Below are positions 53,114-61,259 of a stretch of 64,000 nt of DNA, piece after piece. Under the pieces are notes generated by a model that was not told the DNA's origin, did no database searches, and saw only the letters and a program-made list of their open reading frames with translations. Positions within the stretch are counted from its first letter, which is position 1. Each line of letters begins with the position of its first letter. Source of the stretch: CAWKGV01 sp963849305 (GTDB lineage: Bacteria; Pseudomonadota; Alphaproteobacteria; Acetobacterales; Acetobacteraceae); NCBI GenBank assembly GCA_963849305.1, contig CAWKGV010000006.1, forward strand, positions 1 to 64,000, in the 5' to 3' direction. The position numbers and the translations under genes are program-made.

Positions 53114-54766
53114 TCACACGCGCTCGGGATCGAAGCTCGGCCGCACGCCGCTGCCGTAGCGTTTCAGCGCACCCTCCTCGCCGACCGCGTTGGGGCGCTG
53201 GAAGATCCAGTTCTGCCACGCCGTGAGCCGGCCGAAAATGCGCGTCTCCATCGTCTCGGGGCCGGCGAAGCGCAGATTGGCCTCCATCCCGGTCAGCGCA
53301 TCGGGCGAGAACGACCCGCGCTCCTGTTCCATCAGCCGCACCTCGTCGTCCCAATCGGTATCGTCGTAGGCGAACGTCACCAGCCCCAACGCCTCCGCTT
53401 CCTCGGCCTCCAGCGCCACGCCGGCGCGCGCGCGGGCGCGCTCGAGGCTATCGGGCTCGCCCAGGAAGCGCGTGCTCAATCGGGTGAGGCCGTTGCCCAT
53501 CGGGTAGGCGCCGAAGTTCAGCGGAGACACAAGCAGCGTCGCCGGGCCTCGATTGTCGCCCGCGCGCACCCCCGCGAGCATCACCGAGCGATCGGCGGCG
53601 AAGGCCAACTCGGCCAGGGTGCCGGCGAAGCAACTGCCCGGCTCGATCAGCGCGATCAGGCTGCGCGAGGTCATGTCCAGGCGCTTTAGCACGCGTTTGA
53701 GCAGCAGCCTGATTTCGCGTACCAGCCACTCATCCTTGTGCGCCTCCAGCAGCGCATCGGCGGCCAGCACCGCCCCTGCGTTTCCTTCGGAACGGAGTTC
53801 GACCAGACCAAGCTCCGGCTCGTTGAAACGCAGATGCAGGAGCGAGTCGTCCAACTCGCGCGCGACGGCGAGCGGCCAGAACCCCGCGCCAGCCGCATGG
53901 ATGCCGGCGAGGCCGGTCGGCAGTTCCGAAGGGCCGAGCACGGTGATGCCGGCCCGTCGCCGCGCGCGATCCAATGTCACGCGCAAATGCGGATAGAGCA
54001 CGGCTTCGTCGGTGAAGCTCCGCTCCAGCGGCGTGAGCGCGACACCCCGAGCCTTGGCCGGACGGTCGGAGCCCTCGGCCATCGCGAGCGCGCGCTCGCG
54101 TACTTTCGCCTCCCACGCCGAAGGCGGCACCGCCTCATCGACCAGCCGCCATTCGACCGCGCGGCGGCCCCGCGCGCCTTCCTCGGCGGCGCAAAACACG
54201 TCGGCGCGGTCGCGGCGCACCATGCGCTTGTCGGTCAGCCTCGTGAGCCCGCCAGTGCCCGGCAGCACGGCGAGCAGCGGCACTTCCGGCAACGACACCG
54301 AGGAGCGGCGATCGTCGATCAGCATGATCCAGTCGCAGGTCTCGGCCAGCTCGTAGCCGCCGCCGGCCGCCGTGCCGCTGACCGCGGCGAGGTAACGTTG
54401 CCCGGAATGGGCGGAGGCATCCTCGATCGCGAGCCGGGTCTCGTTGGTGAACTTGCAGAAATTCACCTTATGGCCGTGCGACGCCTTGCCCAGCATCCGG
54501 ATATTGGCACCCGCGCAGAACACGCCTTCCTTGCCGGAGCGGAGCACCACGACGCGCACTTGCGGATGCTCGAACCGCAAACGCTGCACCGCGTCCGCCA
54601 GCTCGATGTCAACACCGAGGTCGTAGGAGTTCAATTTCAGCTCGCAGCCCTCGAACAGACTCGCGGCGGGATCGACGTCCAGGGTGAGCGTGGCGATGGG
54701 GGCCTCGATGGTCAGCCGCCAATGACGGTAGCGGCCGGGATCGGTCTGGAAGTCGATGCGGGACAT
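53114..54766 (-). CDS. boxC: Benzoyl-CoA-dihydrodiol lyase
   Basis: BoxC opens the epoxide ring of 2,3-epoxybenzoyl-CoA with water, releasing formate. The 550-residue protein starts MSRIDFQTDPGRYRHWRLTI at ATG 54766. The first crotonase module has VVVLRSGKEGVFCAGANIRM, SGTAAGGGYELAETCDWIML and SLPEVPLLAVLPGTGGLTRL (oxyanion-hole glycines). A second, divergent crotonase-like half follows. A longer frame upstream (to 54871) is not family-like. It is followed directly by boxB. Confidence 0.94.
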   Translation of the reverse strand: MSRIDFQTDPGRYRHWRLTIEAPIATLTLDVDPAASLFEGCELKLNSYDLGVDIELADAVQRLRFEHPQVRVVVLRSGKEGVFCAGANIRMLGKASHGHKVNFCKFTNETRLAIEDASAHSGQRYLAAVSGTAAGGGYELAETCDWIMLIDDRRSSVSLPEVPLLAVLPGTGGLTRLTDKRMVRRDRADVFCAAEEGARGRRAVEWRLVDEAVPPSAWEAKVRERALAMAEGSDRPAKARGVALTPLERSFTDEAVLYPHLRVTLDRARRRAGITVLGPSELPTGLAGIHAAGAGFWPLAVARELDDSLLHLRFNEPELGLVELRSEGNAGAVLAADALLEAHKDEWLVREIRLLLKRVLKRLDMTSRSLIALIEPGSCFAGTLAELAFAADRSVMLAGVRAGDNRGPATLLVSPLNFGAYPMGNGLTRLSTRFLGEPDSLERARARAGVALEAEEAEALGLVTFAYDDTDWDDEVRLMEQERGSFSPDALTGMEANLRFAGPETMETRIFGRLTAWQNWIFQRPNAVGEEGALKRYGSGVRPSFDPERV

Positions 54767-54936
54767 GCGGCTCTCCCCTCCGGTCCGCAGTATAAGCGTG
54801 TCGGCTCGGGGACAATACCCACACTTCCGAACCATGCCCGGATGTCGTACGCGGCGGTATCGCCCAAGCATGGCTGCGGTTAGGCATCTGGAAACACGGC
54901 AGGCATACCCTTTTGCCCGCGAACAACACGGTGGCT

Positions 54937-55548
54937 ATGATGTCGAATAAACTTGCCGGTCAGCGGGCCAAATATACGAAGGCGCTATCTAGTTTCAGAA
55001 GCACCGACGATGAGGATAACAAAAGTAAATTTGCGCGCTATATGGCTGAGGTCTTAAGTCAGGCAGCCCAAAATGGATTTACGGTAGATCAGGTCACCCA
55101 AGGGGCAGAAATCCCTGTTGACGTGCAACAGCTTGTTCAAGGCGGCCTACATTTCGCAGAACCGCCACCGGACGATCCAGACCAACTTGTTAGAGAAATG
55201 CAACAAATGGTAGACACAGCCGAATTGCAAGAAACGGGAAGCGGCAGTCAATTCGTATATGCATACGGGTATCGCTGCGCGCCAGATCGGCTCAAGATTG
55301 GCCGAAGCGAGGGGGACGTCATCAAGCGCATTGCCAGTCAGATCGCGACAGGAACGCCGGATAAACCGGCACTCTTCCTTACTATCAAGACGGACCACTG
55401 CCGCAGCCTTGAGCGGGCAATACATAGCGTGCTGGAAGTCCATGGACGCAAGGTGTCGGGTGGCGGTGATGAATGGTATCGGACGACCTGCCAGGAAGTA
55501 ATGCAGATTTACATGACCATTGTAGGTGCAATGTCATTGAACGGCTAG
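54937..55548 (+). CDS. GIY-YIG nuclease family protein (inserted in box locus)
   Basis: About 203 residues. The N-terminal half is helical and polar (QRAKYTKALSSFRSTDDEDN). The C-terminal half reads QFVYAYGYRCAPDRLKIGRS, then SQIATGTPDKPALFLTI, SLERAIHSVLEVHGRK and GGDEWYRTT, the T5orf172/MUG113 version of the GIY-YIG nuclease fold (Y-x-Y, KIGR, E, W motifs). Its DNA is much AT-richer than the flanking box genes and it is on the opposite strand, so it looks horizontally acquired. It fits tightly between boxC and the ligase (stop three bases from the ligase stop). Start is ATG 54937 or 54940. Confidence 0.75.
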   Translation: MMSNKLAGQRAKYTKALSSFRSTDDEDNKSKFARYMAEVLSQAAQNGFTVDQVTQGAEIPVDVQQLVQGGLHFAEPPPDDPDQLVREMQQMVDTAELQETGSGSQFVYAYGYRCAPDRLKIGRSEGDVIKRIASQIATGTPDKPALFLTIKTDHCRSLERAIHSVLEVHGRKVSGGGDEWYRTTCQEVMQIYMTIVGAMSLNG

Positions 55549-55551
55549 CCG

Positions 55552-57168
55552 TTACGGCTCCCGCAGCTTGTAGCGCTGGATCTTGCCCGTCGCCGTCTTC
55601 GGCAGCCCGTCCACCAACTCGATCCAGCGCGGATATTTCCAGACCCCGATCCGCTCCTTCACATGCGCCTGGAGTTGTTCGCGCAATACCGCCGGATCCT
55701 GATCCCTGGCCGCCTGCTGCAAGACGACGAACGCCTTGGGCTTGACCAGCCCGTCCTGGTCCGCCTGGCCGACGACCGCCGTCTCCAGCACCGCGGGATG
55801 GCTGATCAGCGCCTCCTCCACCTCGAACGGCGAGACCCAGATGCCGCTCACCTTCAGCATGTCGTCGCTGCGCCCGCAGTAGCGGTAGTAGCCCTCGGCG
55901 TCGCGGATGTAAGTATCGCCGGTATGCGTCCACTCGCCGCGAAAAGTTCGGCGGGACCGCTGGCGTTGGTTCCAATAACCGTCGGCCGCGCTCGGCCCGC
56001 ATACGACCAGCTCGCCCCCCACACCGTCCGCGACCTCCCGGCCGGCATCGTCTAAAATGCGCAGCTCGTATCCTGGAACCGGCTTGCCGGTGGTGCCGTA
56101 ACGGATGTCGTCTGGTCGGTTGCTGAGGAAGATGTGCAGCATCTCGGTCGAACCGAGCCCGTCGAGGATGTCGGTTCCCACCGTTTCGCGCCAGCGGCGG
56201 CCGACATGCTCGGGCAGCGGCTCGCCGGCGGAGATCGAGCGGCGCAGCCGGTCCGACCCGGCGCCGCGATCCAGGCCGGGATGCGCGAGCAGCGCCGCGT
56301 AAAGCGTCGGCACGCCGGCAAACAGCGTCGGGCGGAAGCGCCGCATGGTCGCGAGCACCGCATCGGGCGTCGGCCGGTCGGGCAGCAGCACCGCGCAAGC
56401 CCCGACCGACATCGGGAACGTCATCGAGTTGCCAAGTCCATAGGCGAAGAACAGCTTGGCGGCGGAGAACATCAGGTCGTCGGAATTTATCCCAAGGACT
56501 TGCGCGCCGTAGGTGTCGGCGGTCGCTTGGGGGCTCGCATGGACATGGCGCGTGCCCTTTGGCGCGCCAGTCGAGCCGGAGGAATAAAGCCAGAACGCCA
56601 CCTCGTCGGCCGAGGCATCGACCATGCCCGCCATCGGCGCCGCACCCGCCATGAAGTCCGAGAAGCTTGTCTCGCGCGCTTCCGCCGGGGTGCCGGGATC
56701 GCCACCATCCGGGGCGGCGACGACGATCCGCCGCAGCGCGGGAAGGCGTTTCAGCGCCGAGCGGAGCGGGTGCAGGAGCGGGGCGGAGATTACCAGCGCC
56801 TCCGCCCGGCTGTCGGCCAGGATGTAACCCACGAGATCTGGCGGGAGCAGGGTGTTGATCGGCACCGGAACCACGCCGGCCCTGAGCGCGCCCCAGAAGG
56901 CGATAGGAAAGTCGATCGTGTCCAGTAGCAGCAGGGCGATCCGGCGCTCGCGCCCGATGCCGTCATCGCGCAGGAAGGCGGCGAATTGCGCGCTCGCCGT
57001 GCGCAACCCCGTGTAGGTAAGCGAGCGCCACGGATCGACAAAGGCGAGGCGATCGCCCCGGCCCTCGCGCACGTGGTAGTCGATGAAACGATCGGTCGCG
57101 TTGCCGGTCCCGCCGGTCGGCGCGGCGCCGTCCATCGCCTGCATCTTGTTGCCTACGTGTTGCTCCAT
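55552..57168 (-). CDS. Benzoate-CoA ligase family protein
   Basis: AMP-forming acyl/aryl-CoA ligase (538 residues) that would activate benzoate to benzoyl-CoA, the Box pathway substrate. Motifs are the P-loop LYSSGSTGAPKGTRHVHASP, the aryl site region FFAYGLGNSMTFPMSVGA, LGSTEMLHIFLSNRPDD (GSTE), the TGD in WTHTGDTYIRDAEGYY, and catalytic Lys in LPKTATGKIQRYKLRE. Similarity to BclA-type benzoate ligases is strong in FFAYGLGNS and EMLHIFLSN. Position beside boxB/boxC supports benzoate; related aryl acids cannot be excluded. The N-terminal 20 or so residues are variable and the start may be an internal Met. Confidence 0.9.
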   Translation of the reverse strand: MEQHVGNKMQAMDGAAPTGGTGNATDRFIDYHVREGRGDRLAFVDPWRSLTYTGLRTASAQFAAFLRDDGIGRERRIALLLLDTIDFPIAFWGALRAGVVPVPINTLLPPDLVGYILADSRAEALVISAPLLHPLRSALKRLPALRRIVVAAPDGGDPGTPAEARETSFSDFMAGAAPMAGMVDASADEVAFWLYSSGSTGAPKGTRHVHASPQATADTYGAQVLGINSDDLMFSAAKLFFAYGLGNSMTFPMSVGACAVLLPDRPTPDAVLATMRRFRPTLFAGVPTLYAALLAHPGLDRGAGSDRLRRSISAGEPLPEHVGRRWRETVGTDILDGLGSTEMLHIFLSNRPDDIRYGTTGKPVPGYELRILDDAGREVADGVGGELVVCGPSAADGYWNQRQRSRRTFRGEWTHTGDTYIRDAEGYYRYCGRSDDMLKVSGIWVSPFEVEEALISHPAVLETAVVGQADQDGLVKPKAFVVLQQAARDQDPAVLREQLQAHVKERIGVWKYPRWIELVDGLPKTATGKIQRYKLREP

Positions 57169-57254
57169 TCCGTGCCCTGGCTCCCGTTGCGCGGCAGGCG
57201 GTGTTCGTTTCTAATCTCACTCACAAGCGCCAGCAACGGCGCCAGGAGGGTCCG

Positions 57255-57857
57255 ATGACGAGCACCAGCGCCGATGAACCGGCCGCCTCGAGCCGGGCAA
57301 CGACGCCGTCGGGAATCAACCATTTGGTTCTCAACGTGCGTGACCTCGAGGAATCCCACCGGTTCTGGACCGAGCTTCTTGGGTTCCAGCAAGTAGGCGA
57401 GCTGAAGCCCGGCCCGAGCCGTCCCAACCCGCCACGGATGCGGTTCTACAGCGGCGATCATGGCGGCCGGCTCAACCACCACGATGTCGCGCTGATCGAG
57501 AACCCGAATGTCCCGCCGCCGCCCGATCCGGGCGCCGCCGGCCCGGCGCTGGCGATCAACCATATCGCGATCGCGTTGCCGAGCCGGGAGGCATGGCTCC
57601 GCCAGCTCGCGTTCTTGCAACAGCGCGGCGTGCCATTCGACCGCAGGGTGGAACATGGGATGACGCACAGCCTCTATATCCGCGACCCGAACGGCTACGA
57701 GGTCGAGTTGCTGTACGAGCTGCCGCGCGAGGTCTGGGAGGGCGACATCGACGCCGCGCTCAACTTCGGCGTCCAGGTCCCGACCGAGGGCGTGGAGGCA
57801 TTGGTCGACCGGACAGAGGTGCCGATCTTCAGGCAACCGGCCAGGGCCCCAGCCTGA
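57255..57857 (+). CDS. VOC (glyoxalase/dioxygenase) superfamily protein
   Basis: ATG 57255 has CAGGAGGG upstream; an 18-codon extension exists but lacks a ribosome site. The roughly 200-residue protein has two beta-alpha-beta modules: GINHLVLNVRDLEESHRFW and LNHHDVALIENPN, then AINHIAIALPSREAWLRQL and GMTHSLYIRDPNGYEVELLY. His in GINHL, His in MTHSL and Glu in VELLY would form the metal triad of type I extradiol dioxygenases or glyoxalases. It is divergent from the benzoate-CoA ligase, so it may act on an aromatic intermediate, but its substrate is not determined. Confidence 0.82.
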   Translation: MTSTSADEPAASSRATTPSGINHLVLNVRDLEESHRFWTELLGFQQVGELKPGPSRPNPPRMRFYSGDHGGRLNHHDVALIENPNVPPPPDPGAAGPALAINHIAIALPSREAWLRQLAFLQQRGVPFDRRVEHGMTHSLYIRDPNGYEVELLYELPREVWEGDIDAALNFGVQVPTEGVEALVDRTEVPIFRQPARAPA

Positions 57858-57955
57858 CACGAGAGCATCGACTTCGAGTTTATCGCCTGTCAGCTCGGAA
57901 CCGCCGGAAAATTCGTGCGTTCGGGCGGCTTACCCAAGCTGGAAAGGCGTTACCA

Positions 57956-58150
57956 ATGCGAAAGGTGTTGCTGATGACCGCGGGCTTGTTGCCGCTGCTA
58001 CTTGCGGCCGGCTGTCACCAGGAGGGCCCCGCGGAACGCGCGGGCAAGAGCGTCGACAATGCCGCCAAAAGCGCATCCGACGCGCTCAATCCGCCGCAAG
58101 GTCCGGCCCAGAGCGTCGGCCGGAAGATTGATCGAGCAGTCGGCGATTGA
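57956..58150 (+). CDS. Small lipoprotein
   Basis: A 64-residue protein with a lipoprotein signal: MRKVLLMTAGLLPLLLAAGC with a good lipobox (LAAGC), so the mature part begins at Cys20. The rest is short and polar with small residues (AERAGKSVDNAAKSASDAL), possibly a coiled helix of the entericidin-like kind. No enzyme motif is present. GGAAAGG precedes the ATG. It is separate from the convergent and divergent neighbours. Function unknown. Confidence 0.65.
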   Translation: MRKVLLMTAGLLPLLLAAGCHQEGPAERAGKSVDNAAKSASDALNPPQGPAQSVGRKIDRAVGD

Positions 58151-58312
58151 GCTGGCTCGCTCCGTTAGTTCACGAAAACGCGATGAAACTCGTAGCCCCG
58201 CTATCTTGACTTCCGTTAACGCAGGCAACAGCCTTGCCTCGCACCAAGATTTTCCGATGTGGTGTGGGGCGGCCCGCAGCCATCGGCCGCGCCAGACAAC
58301 CAAAGGGCGCCG

Positions 58313-58909
58313 GTGGGGGAAAAGGTTCAGCTTTTGGCGGTCACGACATCGCGCCGAATTATGCTTTGCGGCTGCCTCGCGGCCGTCGGCGCGGTGAGCG
58401 CCCAGCGCGTCCGTGCCGAGGACGAGAACAATCCGGCGCGAAATAAACTCCCGCAGCCCGGCGATCTGTTGGTGCCGTTCGGCGAGGATAACGCGCAGCC
58501 GCTCAAACCCGCCGACATCAAGCCTGCTTCCGATCCGGTGCTGGCCTGGGCGTTCGATCCGAAGGAGCACGTGGCGCGGGATGGCTCGCGGCTGAACTTG
58601 ATCCTTGTCATGCGTTTCGACCCGTCGAGCCTGTCGGCCGACGAGCGGCCGCGCGCCGCCGGAGGCATCGTTGCCTACTCGGCTGTCTGCACCCACCAGC
58701 AATGCTGGGTGACGGATTGGCTGACGGCGCGCCAGATTTTGCAATGTCCCTGCCATCAATCGGAATACGACCCGCGCCGCGGTGCCCAGGTGGTTGGCGG
58801 CCCGGCGCCGCGACCATTGCCGGCGCTCCCGTTGAAGATCGCTGACGAGCGGCTGGAAGTGGCTGCCCCGTTCACGGATCGTGTGGGAGGGGAGAAGCCG
58901 TCGGGCTAG
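58313..58909 (+). CDS. Tat-exported Rieske [2Fe-2S] protein
   Basis: About 198 residues. The N-terminus has a twin-Arg-like SRRIMLCGCLAAVGAVSA export signal. The Rieske domain carries VCTHQQCWVTD and LQCPCHQSEYDPRRGAQVVG, the paired CxH and CxxH motifs of bc1-type Rieske centres, then GPAPRPLPALPLKIADERLEV. It is short, with no obvious membrane anchor beyond the signal. It sits just before the PQQ dehydrogenase, suggesting it takes electrons in that oxidation module; no other Rieske protein is in the window. I chose GTG 58313 over 58259 because the longer N-terminus is not export-like. Confidence 0.8.
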   Translation: MGEKVQLLAVTTSRRIMLCGCLAAVGAVSAQRVRAEDENNPARNKLPQPGDLLVPFGEDNAQPLKPADIKPASDPVLAWAFDPKEHVARDGSRLNLILVMRFDPSSLSADERPRAAGGIVAYSAVCTHQQCWVTDWLTARQILQCPCHQSEYDPRRGAQVVGGPAPRPLPALPLKIADERLEVAAPFTDRVGGEKPSG

Positions 58910-59007
58910 GGCGAGATGATAAACACCGGGCGCGGCGTGGCGAGTGCCGCCCGGCGGACGGTTCCTGAGAGGATAACGTCAACACACCGGAAAGGGAGGA
59001 GTCAACG

Positions 59008-60741
59008 ATGGGAATGATCGCCAGGACGCTTGGGTTGGCGGTGGCAACAGGTTTGGCGACCGGCGTGCTCGCCGGGACCGCGAGAGCGGACGAGCTGAAA
59101 ACATATGGTCCGGTCACGCAGCAGCGGTTGGAAAATCCGGAGGTGGGCAACTGGTTACTGTACAGGCGCACTTATGACGGGCACGGGTTCAGCCCGTTGA
59201 AGCAGATCAATTCGGATAACGTCAGGAGACTGGAGCCGGTTTGGAGCTTCTCGACTGGGGTCATCGAGGGCCATGAGGCGCCCCCGATGGTAAATAATGG
59301 CGTGATGTTCGTCACTACACCGGAAGACCAGGTTCTGGCGTTCAATGCGGCGACCGGCGATTTGATCTGGCGCTACAAGCCGAAGCTGCCGGGAGATTTG
59401 TTCCAGCTTCACCCGACCAATCGCGGCGTGGCGCTGTGGGGTGACAAGCTCTATCTCGCGACCGTCAACTCGCGCCTGATCGCGCTCGACGCCAAGACAG
59501 GCAAACCAGTTTGGGAAAGCAAGATCGGCGACTATCATCGTGGCGAGTACTCCACGCTGGAACCGCTGGTGGTGCGGGGCAAGGTGATGATCGGCACCTC
59601 CGGGGGCGAGTTCGGCGTACGCGCCTTCATCGCCGCCTACGACGCCGATACCGGCAAGCAGCTATGGAAGACGTACACGATTCCTGGGCCGGGCGAGGCC
59701 GGCAACGAGACCTGGAACGGCAACGAGTGGAAAACAGGCGGCGGTTCCGTCTGGATCACCGGCAACTACGACCCGAAGCGCAACCTGGCGTACTGGGGCG
59801 TCGGCAACGCCGCACCATGGCCCAGCGACCAGCATCCGGGCGATAACCTCTACACCAGTTCGGTGATCGCGCTCGACCCCGATACCGGCAAGATCGAAGC
59901 ATTCCACCAGTATCACCAGAACAACTCCTGGGACTGGGACGAGGTCCGCCCGCCGATGCTGGTGAACATGAATTGGAAGGGGCAGCCGGTAGATGCCCTG
60001 ATCCACCCTGGACGCGACGGATATTTGTGGCTGCTGGGTCAGACCGACAAGGGGATCGAGTTCCTCGCCGGCAAACCGTTTGTCTACCAAAACGCCTTCA
60101 AGAGCATCGACCCGCAGACCGGCCGCCCGACCTACGATCCCGAGCACACGCCGGTGACGGGCAAGTTGATCACCTTCTGCCCCTCACTGTGGGGCGGCGA
60201 TGACTGGCCGTCCTCTTCCTACAGCGACCAGACGCAACTCGTGTACATCCCGGCACAGAACTACATGTGCGGGGAGATGGACGGTCGGAAGGACAAGTTG
60301 ATCCCCGGCCAGCTCTGGCTGGGCATCGACCCGAACAGCAATAACCTGCTACCGCGGTCCGATCATATCGGCGAGCTGCAGGCCTGGGATCCGACGACCG
60401 GCAAGCAAGTCTGGATGCATCCGTTCAAGGACCAGCTCTTTGCCTCCGTGCTGACCACCGCGGGCAATCTGGTGTTCGTTGGCGGCACCAACGACCGGAT
60501 GTTCCGCGCCTTCGACGCGAAGACCGGGGAGCTTCTCTGGGAGCAGAAGACCAATTCCGGGATCATCGGCATGCCGGTCGCGTACGAGGTCGGCGATACC
60601 GAATACATCGCGATCCAGTCCGGCTGGGGTGTGGACGCCCAGCGTATCCAGAACGCCCTGGCGACTACGTCGATGAAGCTCAATCCGGACGCCGTGCCGC
60701 AGGGCGGCGTCGTTTGGGTGTTCGCGCTCAAGCGGGAATAA
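59008..60741 (+). CDS. Periplasmic PQQ-dependent alcohol dehydrogenase
   Basis: A 577-residue quinoprotein with a signal peptide (ending ARA|D) and an eight-blade propeller of W-motifs (TGDLIWRYKP, TGKPVWESK, TGKQLWKTY, TGELLWEQK). Metal/PQQ residues are E201 in GGEFGVRA, N267 in YWGVGNAAP and D309 in SWDWDEV, with a second Asp at 311. The D-x-D pair is the mark of lanthanide-using enzymes (XoxF, PedH), where calcium enzymes have a neutral residue. There is no vicinal Cys-Cys and no C-terminal CXXCH haem domain. It oxidises small alcohols or aldehydes to feed the respiratory chain. GGAGG is upstream. Exact substrate unknown. Confidence 0.9.
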   Translation: MGMIARTLGLAVATGLATGVLAGTARADELKTYGPVTQQRLENPEVGNWLLYRRTYDGHGFSPLKQINSDNVRRLEPVWSFSTGVIEGHEAPPMVNNGVMFVTTPEDQVLAFNAATGDLIWRYKPKLPGDLFQLHPTNRGVALWGDKLYLATVNSRLIALDAKTGKPVWESKIGDYHRGEYSTLEPLVVRGKVMIGTSGGEFGVRAFIAAYDADTGKQLWKTYTIPGPGEAGNETWNGNEWKTGGGSVWITGNYDPKRNLAYWGVGNAAPWPSDQHPGDNLYTSSVIALDPDTGKIEAFHQYHQNNSWDWDEVRPPMLVNMNWKGQPVDALIHPGRDGYLWLLGQTDKGIEFLAGKPFVYQNAFKSIDPQTGRPTYDPEHTPVTGKLITFCPSLWGGDDWPSSSYSDQTQLVYIPAQNYMCGEMDGRKDKLIPGQLWLGIDPNSNNLLPRSDHIGELQAWDPTTGKQVWMHPFKDQLFASVLTTAGNLVFVGGTNDRMFRAFDAKTGELLWEQKTNSGIIGMPVAYEVGDTEYIAIQSGWGVDAQRIQNALATTSMKLNPDAVPQGGVVWVFALKRE

Positions 60742-60755
60742 CCGTCAACTCATCC

Positions 60756-60784
60756 GTGAAGGGGCTGCCCCGCAGCCCCTTCAC
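60756..60784 (+). terminator. Hairpin terminator after PQQ dehydrogenase
   Basis: A perfect 13-bp inverted repeat (GTGAAGGGGCTGC / GCAGCCCCTTCAC) with a 3-nt CCC loop begins 14 bp after the PQQ-dehydrogenase stop and is followed by a short T-rich GCTTTG. It sits 19 bp before the small-subunit start, so it may only partly end transcription or act as a stabilising 3' structure. Confidence 0.65.
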
Positions 60785-60803
60785 GCTTTGTCGGAGACAA
60801 AAC

Positions 60804-61256
60804 ATGCTCACCCTAAATATCAACGGAAAGGACTACACCTACGATGGCGATCCGTCCGTGCCCCTGTTGTGGGTGTTGCGCGACGAGGTCGGCCTGACCG
60901 GGACCAAGTTCGGCTGCGGCGTCGCGTTGTGCGGTGCCTGCACCGTGCATGTGGACGGCGCGGCCGTGCGCTCCTGCGTGACGGCCGCCTCTGACGCCGT
61001 CGGCCGGAAGGTGGTGACGATCGAAGGGTTGGACCCGCACGGCAATCATCCGGTGCAGATGGCCTGGCGGGAGGCGAACGTGCCGCAATGCGGCTATTGC
61101 CAGGCTGGGCAGATCATGCAGGCGGCGGCGTTGCTCGCCACCAACCCGAAACCGAGCGACGACGACATTCATAGCACGATGGCCGGCAACATCTGCCGCT
61201 GCGGCTGCTATCAGCGCATCGCCGCGGCCGTGCGCCTCGCCTCGACGGGAGTGTAG
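60804..61256 (+). CDS. [2Fe-2S] small subunit of a molybdenum hydroxylase
   Basis: A 150-residue protein of the xanthine oxidase family small-subunit type (isoquinoline 1-oxidoreductase alpha/aldehyde dehydrogenase small subunit). The N-terminal plant-ferredoxin domain has GCGVALCGACTVHVDGAAV. The C-terminal helical domain has CGYCQAGQIM and GNICRCGCYQRI, so both [2Fe-2S] centres are present. It passes electrons from the Mo centre onward. ATG 60804 follows CGGAGAC. It is three bases upstream of the large subunit. Confidence 0.93.
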   Translation: MLTLNINGKDYTYDGDPSVPLLWVLRDEVGLTGTKFGCGVALCGACTVHVDGAAVRSCVTAASDAVGRKVVTIEGLDPHGNHPVQMAWREANVPQCGYCQAGQIMQAAALLATNPKPSDDDIHSTMAGNICRCGCYQRIAAAVRLASTGV

Positions 61257-61259
61257 GCC

